A DNA stretch of 64,000 nucleotides from Sophora flavescens (lineage: Eukaryota; Streptophyta; Magnoliopsida; Fabales; Fabaceae), in the NCBI GenBank assembly GCA_030762895.1, contig CM061070.1, positions 76,929,804-76,993,803 on the forward strand, in the 5' to 3' direction. Positions 53,534-64,000 of the stretch are shown here, one piece after another. A program made the translations under genes and the position numbers. The notes below the pieces were generated by a model. It had not been told where the DNA came from, made no database searches, and was given only the letters and a program-made list of their open reading frames with translations. The number at the start of each line of letters is the position of its first letter. The first letter of the stretch is position 1.

Positions 53534-55010
53534 AAATACCCCAAACTTAAACCTTGCTTGTCCCCAAGCAAGCTTAAAACTCAAAAACGACTCAAGACTT
53601 GGCAAGCCTGAAAGATCTAATCAATTTCGCACACATTTCATGCAACTTTACAAAACAGTTTTTCTTCTTTGATTCCCCCCCTTTTTCATCAATGTAATCC
53701 CCTCATTCATCTACTTTAAACAATTGAGAAGTTATCATTCATGCCATCATTACTCTAAGTTGAGGCTCAAAGATACACACAAAGGAAGATCACCTATTTC
53801 AAACAATTGCCTTCCTCACAAGGGCATTTAGTATTTCACTCATTCGCTCAAGTTTGTCTAGGCTTTCAACTTTTTCACTCAATTTCACTTATCAAGAGCA
53901 CTTCCCATGAATTTGATTTTCATCTCAAACATAGTTCCCACGAAAACATGCATGCAACATCAAAAGGTCTTTTAAAGGTTGTAATGGGGCCTGGCTGAGG
54001 GTAGGATAATCAAGGATATTTAGGCTTAAGTCCCTAGGAACTAAGAGAGCATGAGCATTAAACACAATTTCCACTCAAATTCCTTTCTTTCCATTTTTCA
54101 TTTGGGCTCGGGTGACTACAACCTTTTCCTTGATATTATTTTTGTTTTGCCCCTTTTCTTTTGGCAATTTTTGTTTTCTTCTTTTCTTTTCTTTTCTTTT
54201 TGCCTTGGGTCAACCTTTATTTTCTTTTTCTCATCCTAACATGACACATACCTTGTAGCCACCCCAAACTTAGTTTCTCACAACCTTTCTCTTGCTCATT
54301 TCCATGCTCTCCTAATCCTAAGATTGGGTTAACATGGTTTTTCAGATTTTGGCTCGTAATGTAGGGTCATCAAGAAACAATAGGTCAATTGGGCTCAATT
54401 TGGCTAACTAGGGAACATGCATTAGGGATGGTTCATTTCAGGCCAAGTAGTTAATTCAAAGAAAATTGCCTAAATCATTTGATGCAACACATAATCATGC
54501 AAACCATATAGAGATTCAAGCAAATTCGGGAAGGTGCAACTTAACAGTGATTCACACATTCAAAAACAGAGTTGGAGGCTCAAATCCTCACCTGGACATT
54601 TTGCAAATTGTTTGACCGAGATACAATTCCTAATGTGTGCACCCCCTCACCCCAAACTTATCATAAATCAAGCAATCATAATACATCTCAAAGTTCAATT
54701 TTCAATTTTTTAGTGGGGATCAACTTTTCTATTACTTGAACCTAGGGGAAATCATCAATGGTGTATATAATTCAAGCAATCCATCTATGCTCAATATAAT
54801 TAAAATCTAACAAGCTTGCCGACACGACATTTCATACAAAAACTCTTGATCTTCTCAAATTATTCAAGAGTGACAAATAAAAACAAAACAAACACAACAA
54901 TAAACAAAAACAAAAACAAAAGTGAGGAAAAGAGAGGGTACCTAGCTTGGGTTGCCTCCCAAGTAGCGCTTGTTTAACGTCCCGAGCCTGACTCAAGTCG
55001 CCCCTAAGGG
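53534..55010 (-). other. E2 3' untranslated region
   Basis: No gene seen. A pyrimidine-rich plus strand stretch (54140-54240) gives open frames that I do not trust. Two hairpins shared with E1 lie at 54947-54962 and 54843-54870. Confidence 0.7.
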
Positions 55011-56294
55011 TTAATCCGGAGGAAGATCCTTCTTGCCATGCCATTCCTTGGCCCGTTCTTTGTAGGTTTGTGCCCCTTTACATGCTCGCAAGCGGTTCCC
55101 GGACAGCTCATTTAAGTTCAGGACCCTTCTATAGTCAGCACGAACTCTCCACTCCGTGGTGATCCTTTTTGAGATCAATTCATTGTCAGATGCCACCACC
55201 ACCACGGTTGTGCCACCCTTCAACCTTGGTGCTTTACCCTTCTTTTTCATTCCTTTGCTGCTGAGTTCTTCCCTTGCACATTCTTCCGTTGGGAGACTCG
55301 GTATGGGTTCCATGTCTCGTAGCCACTCAAGGTAGACTTCATCCCCCGAAGGGCCTTTTTCCTCACTGTTTTCCTCATGAGATTCTACCGATACTGTTGC
55401 AAGTGAAGGATCATGGTCTTTTCGAATTGCCTTTACCTTTTCAGCTGGGTCCACAACATCCACTCGATACACAGCTGACTTTTCTTCCGGGTGCTTAATT
55501 GCTTCAAAGACATTGAAGACCACCTTATCATCATTCACCCTTAAAGTGAGTTTCCCTTGCCGAACATCTATCAAGGCATCCCCGGTGGCCAAGAAGGGTC
55601 TACCCAATATGAGAGGGATCTCAGCATCTTCATCCATGTCGAGCACCACGAAGTCCACTGGGAATATGAACTTGTCAACCTTCACGAGCAAGTCTTCAAC
55701 TACTCCATAGGGATATTTGATAGAACGATCAGCCAGTTGGAGTGACATTCGCGTATCCTTTACTTCCTTGATCCCTAGCCTCTTCATCATCGAGAGGGGC
55801 ATCAAGTTGATGCTTGCCCCTAGATCACATAATGCCTTTCCGAAGGTCATTCCCCCAATGGTGCATGGTATCGAGAAGGAACCGGGATCCTTCAACTTCG
55901 GAGGCAGTTTCCGTTGAAGAATGGCACTACACTCCTCGGTCAAAGCAATCGTTTCTTCATCCACAATCCTCCGCTTCTTAGTGAGAAGTTCCTTCATAAA
56001 CCGAGCATATGATGGCATTTGTTCCAAGGCTTCCGCAAATGGAATGTTAATCTGAAGTTTTCGGAAGACATCAAGGAACTTATTGAATTGCTTATCCTGT
56101 TGAGGCTTCTTCAATCTTTCCGGATACGGAACCTTCATGTAGGGCGGGAGGTCTTGGGGTTCAACCCACTTCTTCCTTCTGAACTCTTCATCCACAAGTT
56201 TCAGCCTTCCCCTTGCTCGGTCCCTTGTCACTTGCCAACCCTTCTTTTTCAGTTTGCTCTTCCTCAACATGAGGTTGTTCTGGGCCCTTGTCAT
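55011..56294 (-). CDS. E2 protease with remnant pol fused in frame
   Basis: A 427-codon open frame. The first part mirrors E1 (K-L-Q-I-N-I-P-F-A-E-A-L-E-Q-M-P, L-C-D-L-G-A-S-I-N-L-M, I-P-L-I-L-G-R-P-F-L). Near residue 370 it reads W-R-V-R-A-D-Y-R-R-V-L-N, the start of the reverse transcriptase. At about 55115 it jumps to L-N-E-L-S-G-N-R-L and Y-K-E-R-A-K-E-W-H-G-K-K, which matches the C-terminal part of integrase in E1. About 2 kb of pol has been removed without breaking the frame. The last residues end at TGA 55011. It lacks any polymerase or integrase catalytic residue. Confidence 0.8.
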   Translation of the reverse strand: MTRAQNNLMLRKSKLKKKGWQVTRDRARGRLKLVDEEFRRKKWVEPQDLPPYMKVPYPERLKKPQQDKQFNKFLDVFRKLQINIPFAEALEQMPSYARFMKELLTKKRRIVDEETIALTEECSAILQRKLPPKLKDPGSFSIPCTIGGMTFGKALCDLGASINLMPLSMMKRLGIKEVKDTRMSLQLADRSIKYPYGVVEDLLVKVDKFIFPVDFVVLDMDEDAEIPLILGRPFLATGDALIDVRQGKLTLRVNDDKVVFNVFEAIKHPEEKSAVYRVDVVDPAEKVKAIRKDHDPSLATVSVESHEENSEEKGPSGDEVYLEWLRDMEPIPSLPTEECAREELSSKGMKKKGKAPRLKGGTTVVVVASDNELISKRITTEWRVRADYRRVLNLNELSGNRLRACKGAQTYKERAKEWHGKKDLPPD

Positions 56295-57841
56295 CCTGAG
56301 AACTAGTGGTACCCCTGCTAGGTCCTAACACCCTTCCGCTTCTAGTAGATATGACATTGCATTGTCCCTTGGGGTTGTTCTCGGTGTCACCTGGAAGAGT
56401 GCCCGGCAGACGCTCATTCAATTGCTTCGCGAGCTGTGCTAGTTGTGTCTCGAGATTCTGAATTGCTGAACCTGTATGAGTCGCCAACTTGTCAACTGAC
56501 GCATTCACTTTCTCTAAAGCTGTGTATGTATAGGTTGATAGCTTCTCAACTGTCCCGGTCATCTTTTCAAAGGCCAGCTCCCACTGTTGTCTTCCACCAT
56601 CTGATATTTGCAACTGATTAGGCCCCGCGGAGCTCTTTGAGTATTGCGCTGCTGAATTCCAATGTTCGGTCTCAGACCCTGTTGAGGTTGTTGCCAATTC
56701 TGTTGAGGGTGTTGTTGACCGGCTAGACCACCATTAACATCACTCCAAGCAAATCACGGATGGTCTCTTCTCATGTAGCCCCTATTCTGATTTTGATTGT
56801 TCCTCTGATAATTGTTCTGGGGTACAGTGTCATAGAAGTTGTGGCAAGAGTCCACATGTTCTTGAGGGAAATTTAGCGGGTAATTCTGAGTGTCATGATT
56901 TCCATTGCAATTTGCACAACCTGGAGGCATTCCCTCGTGTATAGCATTAACCCTCTTGTTCCCAGACAAAGCCTCATTTTGCATCTTCAAAAGTCTGTTT
57001 TGCTCTAAAATGGCTTCCATTGTCCCCGAACTGATTCCACTCGAGGTCTCCCTACCACGGTTGTAATCATTATATGACATCTTCTCCAATAGTGCCCATC
57101 CGTCCTCAGCCGATAAATATACAAAAGAACCGCCAGCTGCGGCATCACAGTTCATCTGATAGCATCCTCTCAACCCATTAAAGAAATGTTGCACTTTGGA
57201 AACTGGGTCAAAGAACGCAGAGGGACATCTTCTCAACAAACCATTGTACCTCTCCCATGCTTCATTGTATGTTTCATCCTCCGTTTGCCTGAATGAAGTG
57301 ACGGCTATTCTTGCTTGTGCCGCCTTCTGAGGAGGAAAGTATTTGGTTAGGAACTTCTGTGCCATTTGCTCCCAAGTTCTGATCTTTGTTCCTATCCAAG
57401 TTTGTCAACCCAATCGCGAGCGACATCCCTAAGAGAGAGAGGGAAAAGTCGCAAGCGAAACTCATCCTGTGAGACTCCTCTTGTCTTCTGTAAGTCACAC
57501 GCCTCAAGGAAGCGAGTGATGTGTCTATGCGGGTCTTGCTTTCCACTCCCATCAAACTGATTCTCCCGGAGCTGGAATGTGACACATGCTTCAACTCTGA
57601 AGGAGTCTGTGTTCAAGTTGCCTCTCACAATAGAAGAGTCACAATCCACCAAGCTTGGTAGATCATACTCAAAGAGAGGCTTGTAACGAGGAGGAGGAGG
57701 AGGAGGATTTTCTTCAGCCATGCCTTCTATTTTAATTGCTTCCAACCTCTTCCTTTCTCTGGCCTCGTTTCTTAACTGCCGCTCGGTCCTGGTGATCTCG
57801 GAATCAAATAGCAAGTCCTCTTGTAGGAGGGTACCTCGCAT
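56188..57841 (-). pseudogene. E2 gag
   Basis: Starts M-R-G-T at 57841. The capsid includes F-Q-L-R-E-N-Q-F-D-G, L-R-L-F-P-L-S-L-R-D-V-A-R-D-W and Y-F-P-P. Frame breaks lie near 57400, 56750 and 56700. The zinc knuckle reads C-A-N-C-N-G-N-H-D-T-Q-N-Y, so its last cysteine is lost. A glutamine/asparagine-rich linker (about 56700-56850) precedes a coiled segment with L-E-T-Q-L-A-Q-L-A-K-Q-L-N. Confidence 0.8.
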
Positions 57842-57978
57842 ACAAAAACAGGCAAAGACCAAGTGGAATCAAAGAAGCAGATAAAAATAATAACAATTAA
57901 ATAAAAGAAAATAAAACAAAAAAAAATCAGCTTAACCAAACAGCCGAATTTCCTCAGAATTAGGAAAATTGGTTGTGC

Positions 57979-58003
57979 CAATCCCCGGCAACGGCGCCAA
58001 AAA
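57979..58003 (-). other. E2 primer-binding site
   Basis: The minus strand has TTTTTGGCGCCGTTGCCGGG beside the LTR end at 58006. Confidence 0.9.
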
Positions 58004-58005
58004 CT

Positions 58006-59511
58006 TGTTGTGACTCCGGCAAGTGTACCGGGTCGTCGCAAGTAATAAAAAACACGGTAAGATTCTACCGAGGTCGAACACAAGGATTGGGTTACCAATT
58101 CGACTAATTTCGTAAGAAATTCAATAGGTTCAGTTAAGCGAAGAAAATTGTTGTGAGAGAGATTAAGATTGCAATTCAATTAAGATATCGATTAAAGCTA
58201 AGGTGAATGAATTCAGAAATTTAAAAGCATCTAAGGTTTCGAATCCACCTACCCAATCATGCAAAGTACCCAAGTGATGATATTCTCCTCCCTAAATTCA
58301 ATTTTAATGTCAACCGGGACCCCTAAATTCTCCTAAATCCACTTCCGTGCTCATTAGGACGTATTCGATGATTTGAGTTAATTACTTGCTAGGTCTCTTA
58401 ACCCTAATCTCGAATTCTATTAATTCTTGTTCCCTATAGGTTGCATCGATCTCCTACTCACTCTCGTGCAATACTCGACCGATGTTCCCAATTCAAGTTC
58501 TAAAACGCGAATTGCCGCTAGGCCTCAACACGCTTAACTAGTCGATCACGCTAGCATATAATCGACACAATGAAAACAGAATTGGAAAAATCATAATTGA
58601 ATTAAAGGAGAGAGAGTTACATTACATGAACACTATGCCGCCATGAGTGGCTTCATCGATCCCCTAGACAAGAGGATTAGTTCCTCATGTCCGTAACAAC
58701 AACGCACGTACAATCGGAATTCATCCTAAGCCTATGAATTAAGAGAAAAGAAAAGAAGAAGAAATCCCAGAATAAGGGTTACAAAAGATCTCTGTAAATT
58801 CTGATCCAAAAGGTTTTTTTTTTCTGTTCTGATCTGCTCTATTTATAAGGAGGCCACGCGTCACGGCCGTGATGGCCATCACGGCCAGGCCGTGACGGCT
58901 TCTGCTTCTGGCGCACTTCTGGGATTTGAACATTCGCGACGCGAAGGATGTCTCGCGACGCGAGTCTTCTTGTCACGGCCCGTGATGTAAGTCACGGCCA
59001 GGCCGTGATGTTCTCTGCCTTGTGTGGATTTTAGGTCACGGCCGTGATATACATCACGGCTAGGCCGTGATGGTCTCTGATTCTGGTACTTTTCTGGAGT
59101 TCACACACTCGCGACGCGAAGAAGGTTTCGCGATGCGAACCTTCCTGTCACGGCCCGTGGTGTCAATCACGGCTAGGCCGTGATGGTCTCTGTCTTCCCA
59201 GATCTTCAAACTATCGCGGGGCGAGCCTCCTCTCGCGGGGCGAGAATCCCCAGAATGGCAATCTCCACTATTTGTTGACTTTCCTTAAGTCTTAGAGCCT
59301 CACTTATGGACCTGAAAACAACACAAGCAACCACAAGCGTAATTCTCTCCAAAATAACCTAAAAACTACACAAAAGACGCAAAACGAGTCAAAGTCCAAC
59401 TTAGGAACAAAACAAGGCAAATTTGGGCGAAAACGAGAGTAAACTCGAATAAATTGGCACGTAAACCCTAGTTCATCTAGTCATAAAACTAGATAAGCCA
59501 GAGGCTTATCA
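58006..59511 (-). repeat. 5' LTR of E2
   Basis: 1506 bp; differs from the 3' LTR by a few substitutions and one-base indels (for example an extra A near 58022). TATA at 58840-58849; palindrome array at 58861-59246. Confidence 0.95.
58861..59246 (-). repeat. mixed palindrome array in the E2 5' LTR
   Basis: Same order as 52882-53267, with two substitutions inside the motifs (TCGCGATGCGAA and CCGTGGTG). Confidence 0.9.
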
Positions 59512-59622
59512 GCCTCACCCGATCCAAGGTAAAAACTAATAAAATCAAACCAAATGTGCCTATACTATATGAAGAATGCATGCAAAAATGTACAGGAATT
59601 ATGATGTGAAATCACACTATCA
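59512..59622 (-). repeat. 5' LTR of E1, outer part
   Basis: Continues 52028 after the E2 insertion, ending ACTATCA at 59622, beside the ATGAC duplication. Confidence 0.9.
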
Positions 59623-60236
59623 ATGACAAGAGGAAGAAATTTTCAAAACAATGTCTTGAATCTTAAACAACTCTTTCCAAAAAATGCTCACAAACAAAGG
59701 GTCACGATCACTTAAAATTGAATCTGGAATTGCATGCAACCTTACCACTTCCTTAGCAAAAATTGCAGCGATATTGCGAGCTGTGAAAGGATGTTTAAGA
59801 GGAATTAAATGACGGTAGTTAGACAATCTTTCCACCACCACTAAAACTGTCTCATAGCCGTTACTCTTAGTTAACCCGGTTATGAAATCCATATAAATTT
59901 CACTCCAAATCAAATTAGGAATGGGTAATGGTTGCAATAACCCATTAGGAGTAGTAGCAGAATATTTATGTCGTTGACAAATATCACAAGCCCTGATAAA
60001 TTACTTGACCCTTTCTTTCATTCCTGGCAAAAAAAAATTATGATCGAGTCGACGATATGTGTGCAGGAAACCAGAATTACCCCCACTTGGTGAAGCATGA
60101 AATTCCTCCAATAATAGAGGAATTAGAGGAGATTTGGCTGACAAAACCAACTTTTTCTTGTAAAACAGCACCCCACCCTTGTAAGCCAACTTGCAAGGTA
60201 TTAGTGATATCTTTTAATGCTGGATCCTGCAACACT
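59623..60236 (-). pseudogene. chromovirus integrase, N-terminal and core part
   Basis: Order in element sense: L-F-Y-K-K-K-L-V-L then L-L-E-E-F-H (start of the zinc region) at 60189-60001, and W-S-E-I-Y-M-D-F-I-T-G-L core with V-V-V-V-E-R-L-S and L-S-D-R-D-P-L-F at 59937-59623. The domain is split by the E1 insertion and continues at 41914. A stop at about 60001 separates the zinc and core frames. Confidence 0.8.
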
Positions 60237-61266
60237 TCGGCTCGGCTATCTTGCCATAATTAGCAATGAATTTCCGATAATAACTTGTTAACCCAAGGAA
60301 TCCCCTGACTCCCTTCACATTTTTAGGTACGGACCAATTTTCAACACTCTGCGCCTTATTAGGATCTACTGCCACACCTTGTTGAGAAATCACATGTCCT
60401 AGATATTTAATATGTCGTTGGCCAAAACTACATTTCTTTCTATTAGCAACAAATTGATGCACCTTTAACACTTGCAGAACAGAAGCAAGGTGCTGCAAAT
60501 GTGAACTCTAATCCACACTATACACTAGAATGTCATCAAAAAACACCAAGATGAATATGTGCAGAAAGGGCTTAAATATCTCATTCATTTCAAATTGAAA
60601 AGTGGCTGGAGCATTCGTTAGTCCGAATGGCATGACCAAGAATTCATAGTAGCCCTCATGAGTGTGGAAAACCGTCTTGTGAACATCATCTTCCTTCATC
60701 CGAATTTGGTGATAACTGGATTTAAGATCAAGTTTAGAAAAGTAACCAGCCCGAAACAACTCATCAAGAAGTTCATCGACCATCGGAATTGGATACTTGT
60801 CTTGCATCGCGACCCTATTCAATACCCGATAGTCAATACACATTCGCCATGAGTTATCTTTCTTCTTAACCAATATAATCGGGCTTGAAAAAGAGCTGGA
60901 ACTATTGCGAATCACCCCCTGCTTTAACAAAGACTGAATCTGTTTTTCGATCTCGTCTTTCTGATAATGAGGATATGTATAGGGTGTTACACTCATTGGA
61001 CCTGTCCCTTGTTGTAACACTATTGAATGTGCAGTATTCCTTTTCCTCACAGGATGTAACCCATTGACTTCCTTAAAGACCTCTTCATAGTTGCGCAAAA
61101 GCTTCTGTAACTCCTGTTGTTGGGACTTAGACAGATGCTCACCTCCTGATTCCACTTCTGTTGACCATAGCAACCCTTTAACCTCCCTAACCTCATCCTC
61201 CACAATACTTCCCAGAGTTACAGAAGCACCCTCGAGTCCCTTTTTTTTTTGTTGTAAAAGCATCAT
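60237..61266 (-). pseudogene. chromovirus reverse transcriptase
   Basis: The 60508-61266 frame has V-L-N-R-V-A-M-Q-D-K-Y-P-I-P, F-S-K-L-D-L-K-S-S-Y-H-Q-I, M-P-F-G-L-T-N-A-P-A-T-F-Q and the catalytic F-F-D-D. The thumb part follows after a stop (60498-60240), with Y-L-G-H-V-I-S and F-L-G-L-T-S-Y-Y-R-K-F-I-A-N-Y-G-K-I-A. Directly after it the integrase zinc region begins, so the whole RNase H coding part is absent. Confidence 0.85.
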
Positions 61267-61277
61267 TCCCCTTCAAT

Positions 61278-61680
61278 TTAATTACACACCCCTTCCGAAA
61301 GAAAACCATGGACATTTCCTTCCAATCCATGGTAACCTTCCCTAAAGTTTCCAGCCACACCACCCCAAGAATTACATCCACACCTCCCCAATACATAAGC
61401 ATCCAACGTGACCTCTAATTCTCCTAATTGCAAGGCTAGTCCCACACATTTTCTCATAATCATTACACTTAATTTGTTCTTCCTCCTGTTTTGCATCAAC
61501 TTCGATAGCAATGATTTCACCCTCCTTGTTAATAGCTTCGTCATCTCCCAGTATAATAAACCTAAATTGTTTGGCAACACATTGATGGATTGGGTGATGC
61601 CTCTCTCCACAACGAAAACACAGACCTTTAGCACTCTTCTCCATTAACTTTGAATACGACAAATGTCTAACACCCCGGTT
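61278..61680 (-). pseudogene. chromovirus zinc knuckle and protease region
   Basis: Several overlapping frames. A zinc knuckle reads C-F-R-C-G-E-R-H-H-P-I-H-Q-C near 61620. Later V-D-V-I-L-G-V-V-W-L resembles the C-terminal protease motif. The D-S-G active site is not clear because of frame breaks. Confidence 0.65.
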
Positions 61681-61885
61681 TCGCTCCGCTGTGTGCCGTC
61701 GAGGCTCCTTCTATTTACTTCCTTTTGAACTGGTTGAAGAGAAGACGCTCTTACCCACTGAATCCGACGAGAGAGCCAACCCGGTTTGAGACCTGGCTTT
61801 ACCCGGTCCCTAATTAGAAATGGATTGGGCCGGGTCCGACAGGTTCCCCCTCTCTGGGGTCCAACTTAATTTGGTGGAACGAGCC

Positions 61886-62595
61886 CTAATAGGTTGCTGC
61901 CAAGGTCTCAAGCATGACCCATAGAGTTGCCCTAACGGTGAACTCGGCTTCAACGTCACGAGCTAACTGCATCACTTGGTAACGGGACTTGGGCTTGAAG
62001 GTGCGAACCCGGGTCCGAATGTCTTGACGCAAACCTCCACTAAAACAACCCAGTAATTGAATCTCTAGTAAATGACCACATTGGGAGGAGTAGAGCTTGA
62101 ACTCTACTATATATTCATCAACATATCTTGTTTGTTTCAAGTCCTTGAGTTCTTCGAATGGATTGTCCAAACGGCCACCCCCGAACCTCGCCAATAAGGC
62201 GTCTTTGAAATTCTCCCATGTTACTGATTCAGTTGAATCTTTCCAAAGATTGAACCAATGAATCATTTGACCCTCCATACTCAACTTTGTAAGTTGGGTA
62301 CTACCTCCTCACAGATGTGTTGAACCTCAAAGTAAGTTTCAGCACGAGTAATCCAAGCAACGGGATCCTCGCCAACGAAAGAAGGAAGCTGCACCTTCTT
62401 AGCTGATAAACGAAACTTGTCCATAGATGAAGAATGCTCCTCCTCACTTTTGGTTTGGCGATCAGAACAAGACAGGCTTCCCCATAAACGATTCATCTCA
62501 GCTAACAACGTCTGTTTCATCTCCTCCATCTTAGCTTCCACACGCTCCAAACGAACTTCCAAAGCATTCACTCGTTCAGCCATTTTCGGTGGCAT
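61886..62595 (-). pseudogene. chromovirus gag
   Basis: ATG at 62595 (M-P-P-K-M-A-E-R-V). It reads as a coiled coil, then L-P-S-F-V-G-E-D-P-V-A-W-I-T-R-A-E-T-Y-F, and after a frame change near 62284 W-F-N-L-W-K, F-K-D-A-L-L-A-R-F-G-G, N-P-F-E-E-L-K-D-L-K-Q-T and L-R-Q-D-I-R-T-R-V-R. The lineage within chromoviruses is uncertain (Reina- or Galadriel-like). Confidence 0.8.
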
Positions 62596-64000
62596 GAACA
62601 GTGGCAGGTCGGACCAATTGATAGAGAAGAGAAGAAATAAAGGAAAGGACGACTAAATGTATTTAATATTAGTAAGAGACTAAGCTCTCATACATAGAAA
62701 ACCGTAGCAATGCTCCTCAGAGAAGAGATATTCTCTCTCTGCCTAACCACTAGGGTCCTAACAAAAAAAGGTGCATAATGATCCTACCCTTATTCACACA
62801 TTCCCTGTATTGGCAAATCCTAACTAACAGCCACCTAAGCAGCTACCTCATTCTCTACCTTTTTTACTTTCTTTTTCTTACGCCTCTCCAAACCATGGGT
62901 CTGTCTTGCTTACAGCCCACTAACACATCACCTTCTGATCCAGCGGCATTAGGAGCCATATTTAGTATTCTATCAAGATTAGTCACCCCATGGCTATAGC
63001 TAATAATTCTGAAGCTAAGTATAAGTTGTAAGTTAAATCTATAGACCCAATTCTTATATTGTTAAAAGTTGTGGATGATGTTATCCTAAAGATTGGCAAT
63101 GTGGCTTGTTCAAGGTTGTGGATGACCCCAAAAAAAATTACTTTTCTTTCTTCTTCAACAAAATCTAAAGTAAAAAAAAAAAAACCACTTAATTTCGTAA
63201 TTGATGAATAAAAATTTACACCAATAAATATTCATCAATTATTACAGTAGTAAAAATGAGTTTTACCTTGTAAGAATTAAAATAAAGATACTTGCAATTT
63301 TAAATGAACACTGCTACAAAAAAAATTATACTATAAGTATAAGGAGTAACGATGATATTAATGATAAAGTATCTATTTTAAATAACAAGAGACAATTAAA
63401 AAAAAAAATCCCGTAATAACAAATAGCAAATAATATCACAAGAGGCATAAAAAAATAATAGCAATAACAATTTACACCAATAAATATTCATCAATTATTA
63501 CAGTAGTAAAAAACAATTTTACCTTGTAAGAATTAAAAGAAAGTTACCTGCAATTTTAAAGGAACACTGCAGTTTGTGGCCCTGCATGACAGGTTTTGTC
63601 TTCTTTTTTTTTAATAATGGTAAGCACCAGTTTGACTGGTGTCTTTGACCTTGGTAGGCGTCAGTCTGACTGGCGACTTTGAAGGCGCCACTGATGCCTT
63701 TGACCCGTCAGAGTAAAAAAAATAAAATATGCCACGTGTCCAAAAGGACCCCCCATTGGTAAATAGTTTCAGAATAACCATAAACTGGTAAATAGTTTCT
63801 AAAAGGAACCCATTTTAGTCAAAATGCCCCTAAAACCCACCATCGAGTCTCCTTTAATAAACCACTTTTGTTACAAACATAACACACAAAGGAAAGAAAA
63901 AAAATCCTAATGTTGCATTCATTAGGAACAGAACATAGAGACATCATATTAATACTTTAATTCCATTAACTGCAATTGTCTCACTCTACCAAGCTCACAA
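62596..64000. other. non-coding flank
   Basis: The leader and perhaps the LTR end of the chromovirus-like element lie just above 62600 (a TGTTAGGACCC start on the minus strand at 62764 is possible). After that I see no gene, only an AT-rich region with direct repeats (63218-63312 and 63472-63574) and two palindromes near 63630-63680. Confidence 0.5.
63218..63574 (+). repeat. two direct copies of a 95-100 bp block
   Basis: The blocks 63218-63312 and 63472-63574 share AATATTCATCAATTATTACAG, TTTTACCTTGTAAGAATTAA and GAACACTGC with few differences. The interval is about 255 bp. Confidence 0.9.

Larger units (their letters stand above)
52029..59511 (-). mobile_element. Athila-like element E2, gag-protease only, nested in E1
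   Basis: The target duplication is GCCTC (52024-52028 and 59512-59516). LTRs are 52029-53533 and 58006-59511. I noticed only about ten differences between them over 1.5 kb, so it is the youngest insertion in the window. The PBS is TGGCGCCGTTGCCGGGG at 57979-58003 and the purine tract AAGTTTGGGGTATTT is at 53534. It has gag and protease, but nearly all reverse transcriptase, RNase H and integrase coding is deleted in frame, so it must use enzymes from a relative. Confidence 0.95.
41915..59622 (-). mobile_element. Athila-like LTR retrotransposon E1 (with E2 nested in its 5' LTR)
   Basis: The target duplication is ATGAC (41910-41914 and 59623-59627), inside a chromovirus integrase frame. The 3' LTR is 41915-43323. 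The 5' LTR is 50732-52028 plus 59512-59622. The PBS TGGCGCCGTTGCCGG lies at the inner edge, a site typical of Athila/Tat. In element sense the order is gag, protease, reverse transcriptase, RNase H, integrase, then a 1.85-kb untranslated region and a purine-rich AAGCTTGGGGTGATT tract. One stop and about four frameshifts make it non-functional, but all domains are present. Confidence 0.95.

Overview
The window is repeat-rich plant nuclear DNA, very probably from a eudicot. Nearly all of it can be assigned to transposable elements lying inside one another, and I recognise no intact ordinary host gene. The plant origin is shown by Ty3/gypsy retrotransposons with plant-type primer-binding sites, CACTA (En/Spm) elements with a TNP2-type transposase, a Cassandra-type TRIM carrying 5S rRNA sequence in its LTRs, hAT and other small inverted-repeat elements, and many (TA)n tracts. 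A small inverted-repeat element at 32.6-32.8 kb looks like ones I associate with legumes, but that is weak evidence for species.

Layout. 0-8.2 kb: an LTR end (family B, 1-697), a LINE ORF1 (DUF4283) fragment, pieces of a large-LTR Tekay/Del-like element (family A) in reverse orientation, a reverse family B gag-protease with its 5' LTR, and a Cassandra TRIM. 8.2-23.6 kb: a family A LTR of about 4.3 kb split by a complete 11.1-kb CACTA element (12461-23552, TSD AAC). The CACTA carries a damaged TNP2 transposase, a second gene ending in a Ulp1/C48 cysteine protease, and a captured piece of the host gene for TFIIE beta. 23.6-33.3 kb: Cassandra and family A fragments, then AT-rich DNA with a Helitron-like end, a non-autonomous CACTA (29269-32103) containing a perfectly delimited hAT element, and isolated exon-like segments, one resembling the E2F coiled coil. 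33.3-41.3 kb: a family A LTR fragment in reverse, a complete family A LTR (34585-38178) with PBS and a decayed gag-protease, then a forward Athila-like LTR. 41.3-62.6 kb: a three-level nest on the minus strand. A chromovirus-like element (gag at 62.6 kb, integrase end at 41.3 kb) was split by Athila-like element E1 (41915-59622, TSD ATGAC), whose 5' LTR was in turn split by Athila-like element E2 (52029-59511, TSD GCCTC). 62.6-64 kb: non-coding flank with direct repeats.

Two patterns stand out. First, four family A LTR copies carry the same small reading frame. Its ATG directly follows a splice-acceptor-like AG, and it ends 370-435 bp before the LTR end, so each LTR looks like a small transcription unit with promoter, leader intron and ORF. 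Second, at least three Athila-like LTR types carry arrays of GC-rich palindrome pairs (core TCACGGCCGTGA) just upstream of the TATA box, and E1 has a further array in its 3' untranslated region. All assignments come from reading the sequence. No database search was possible.
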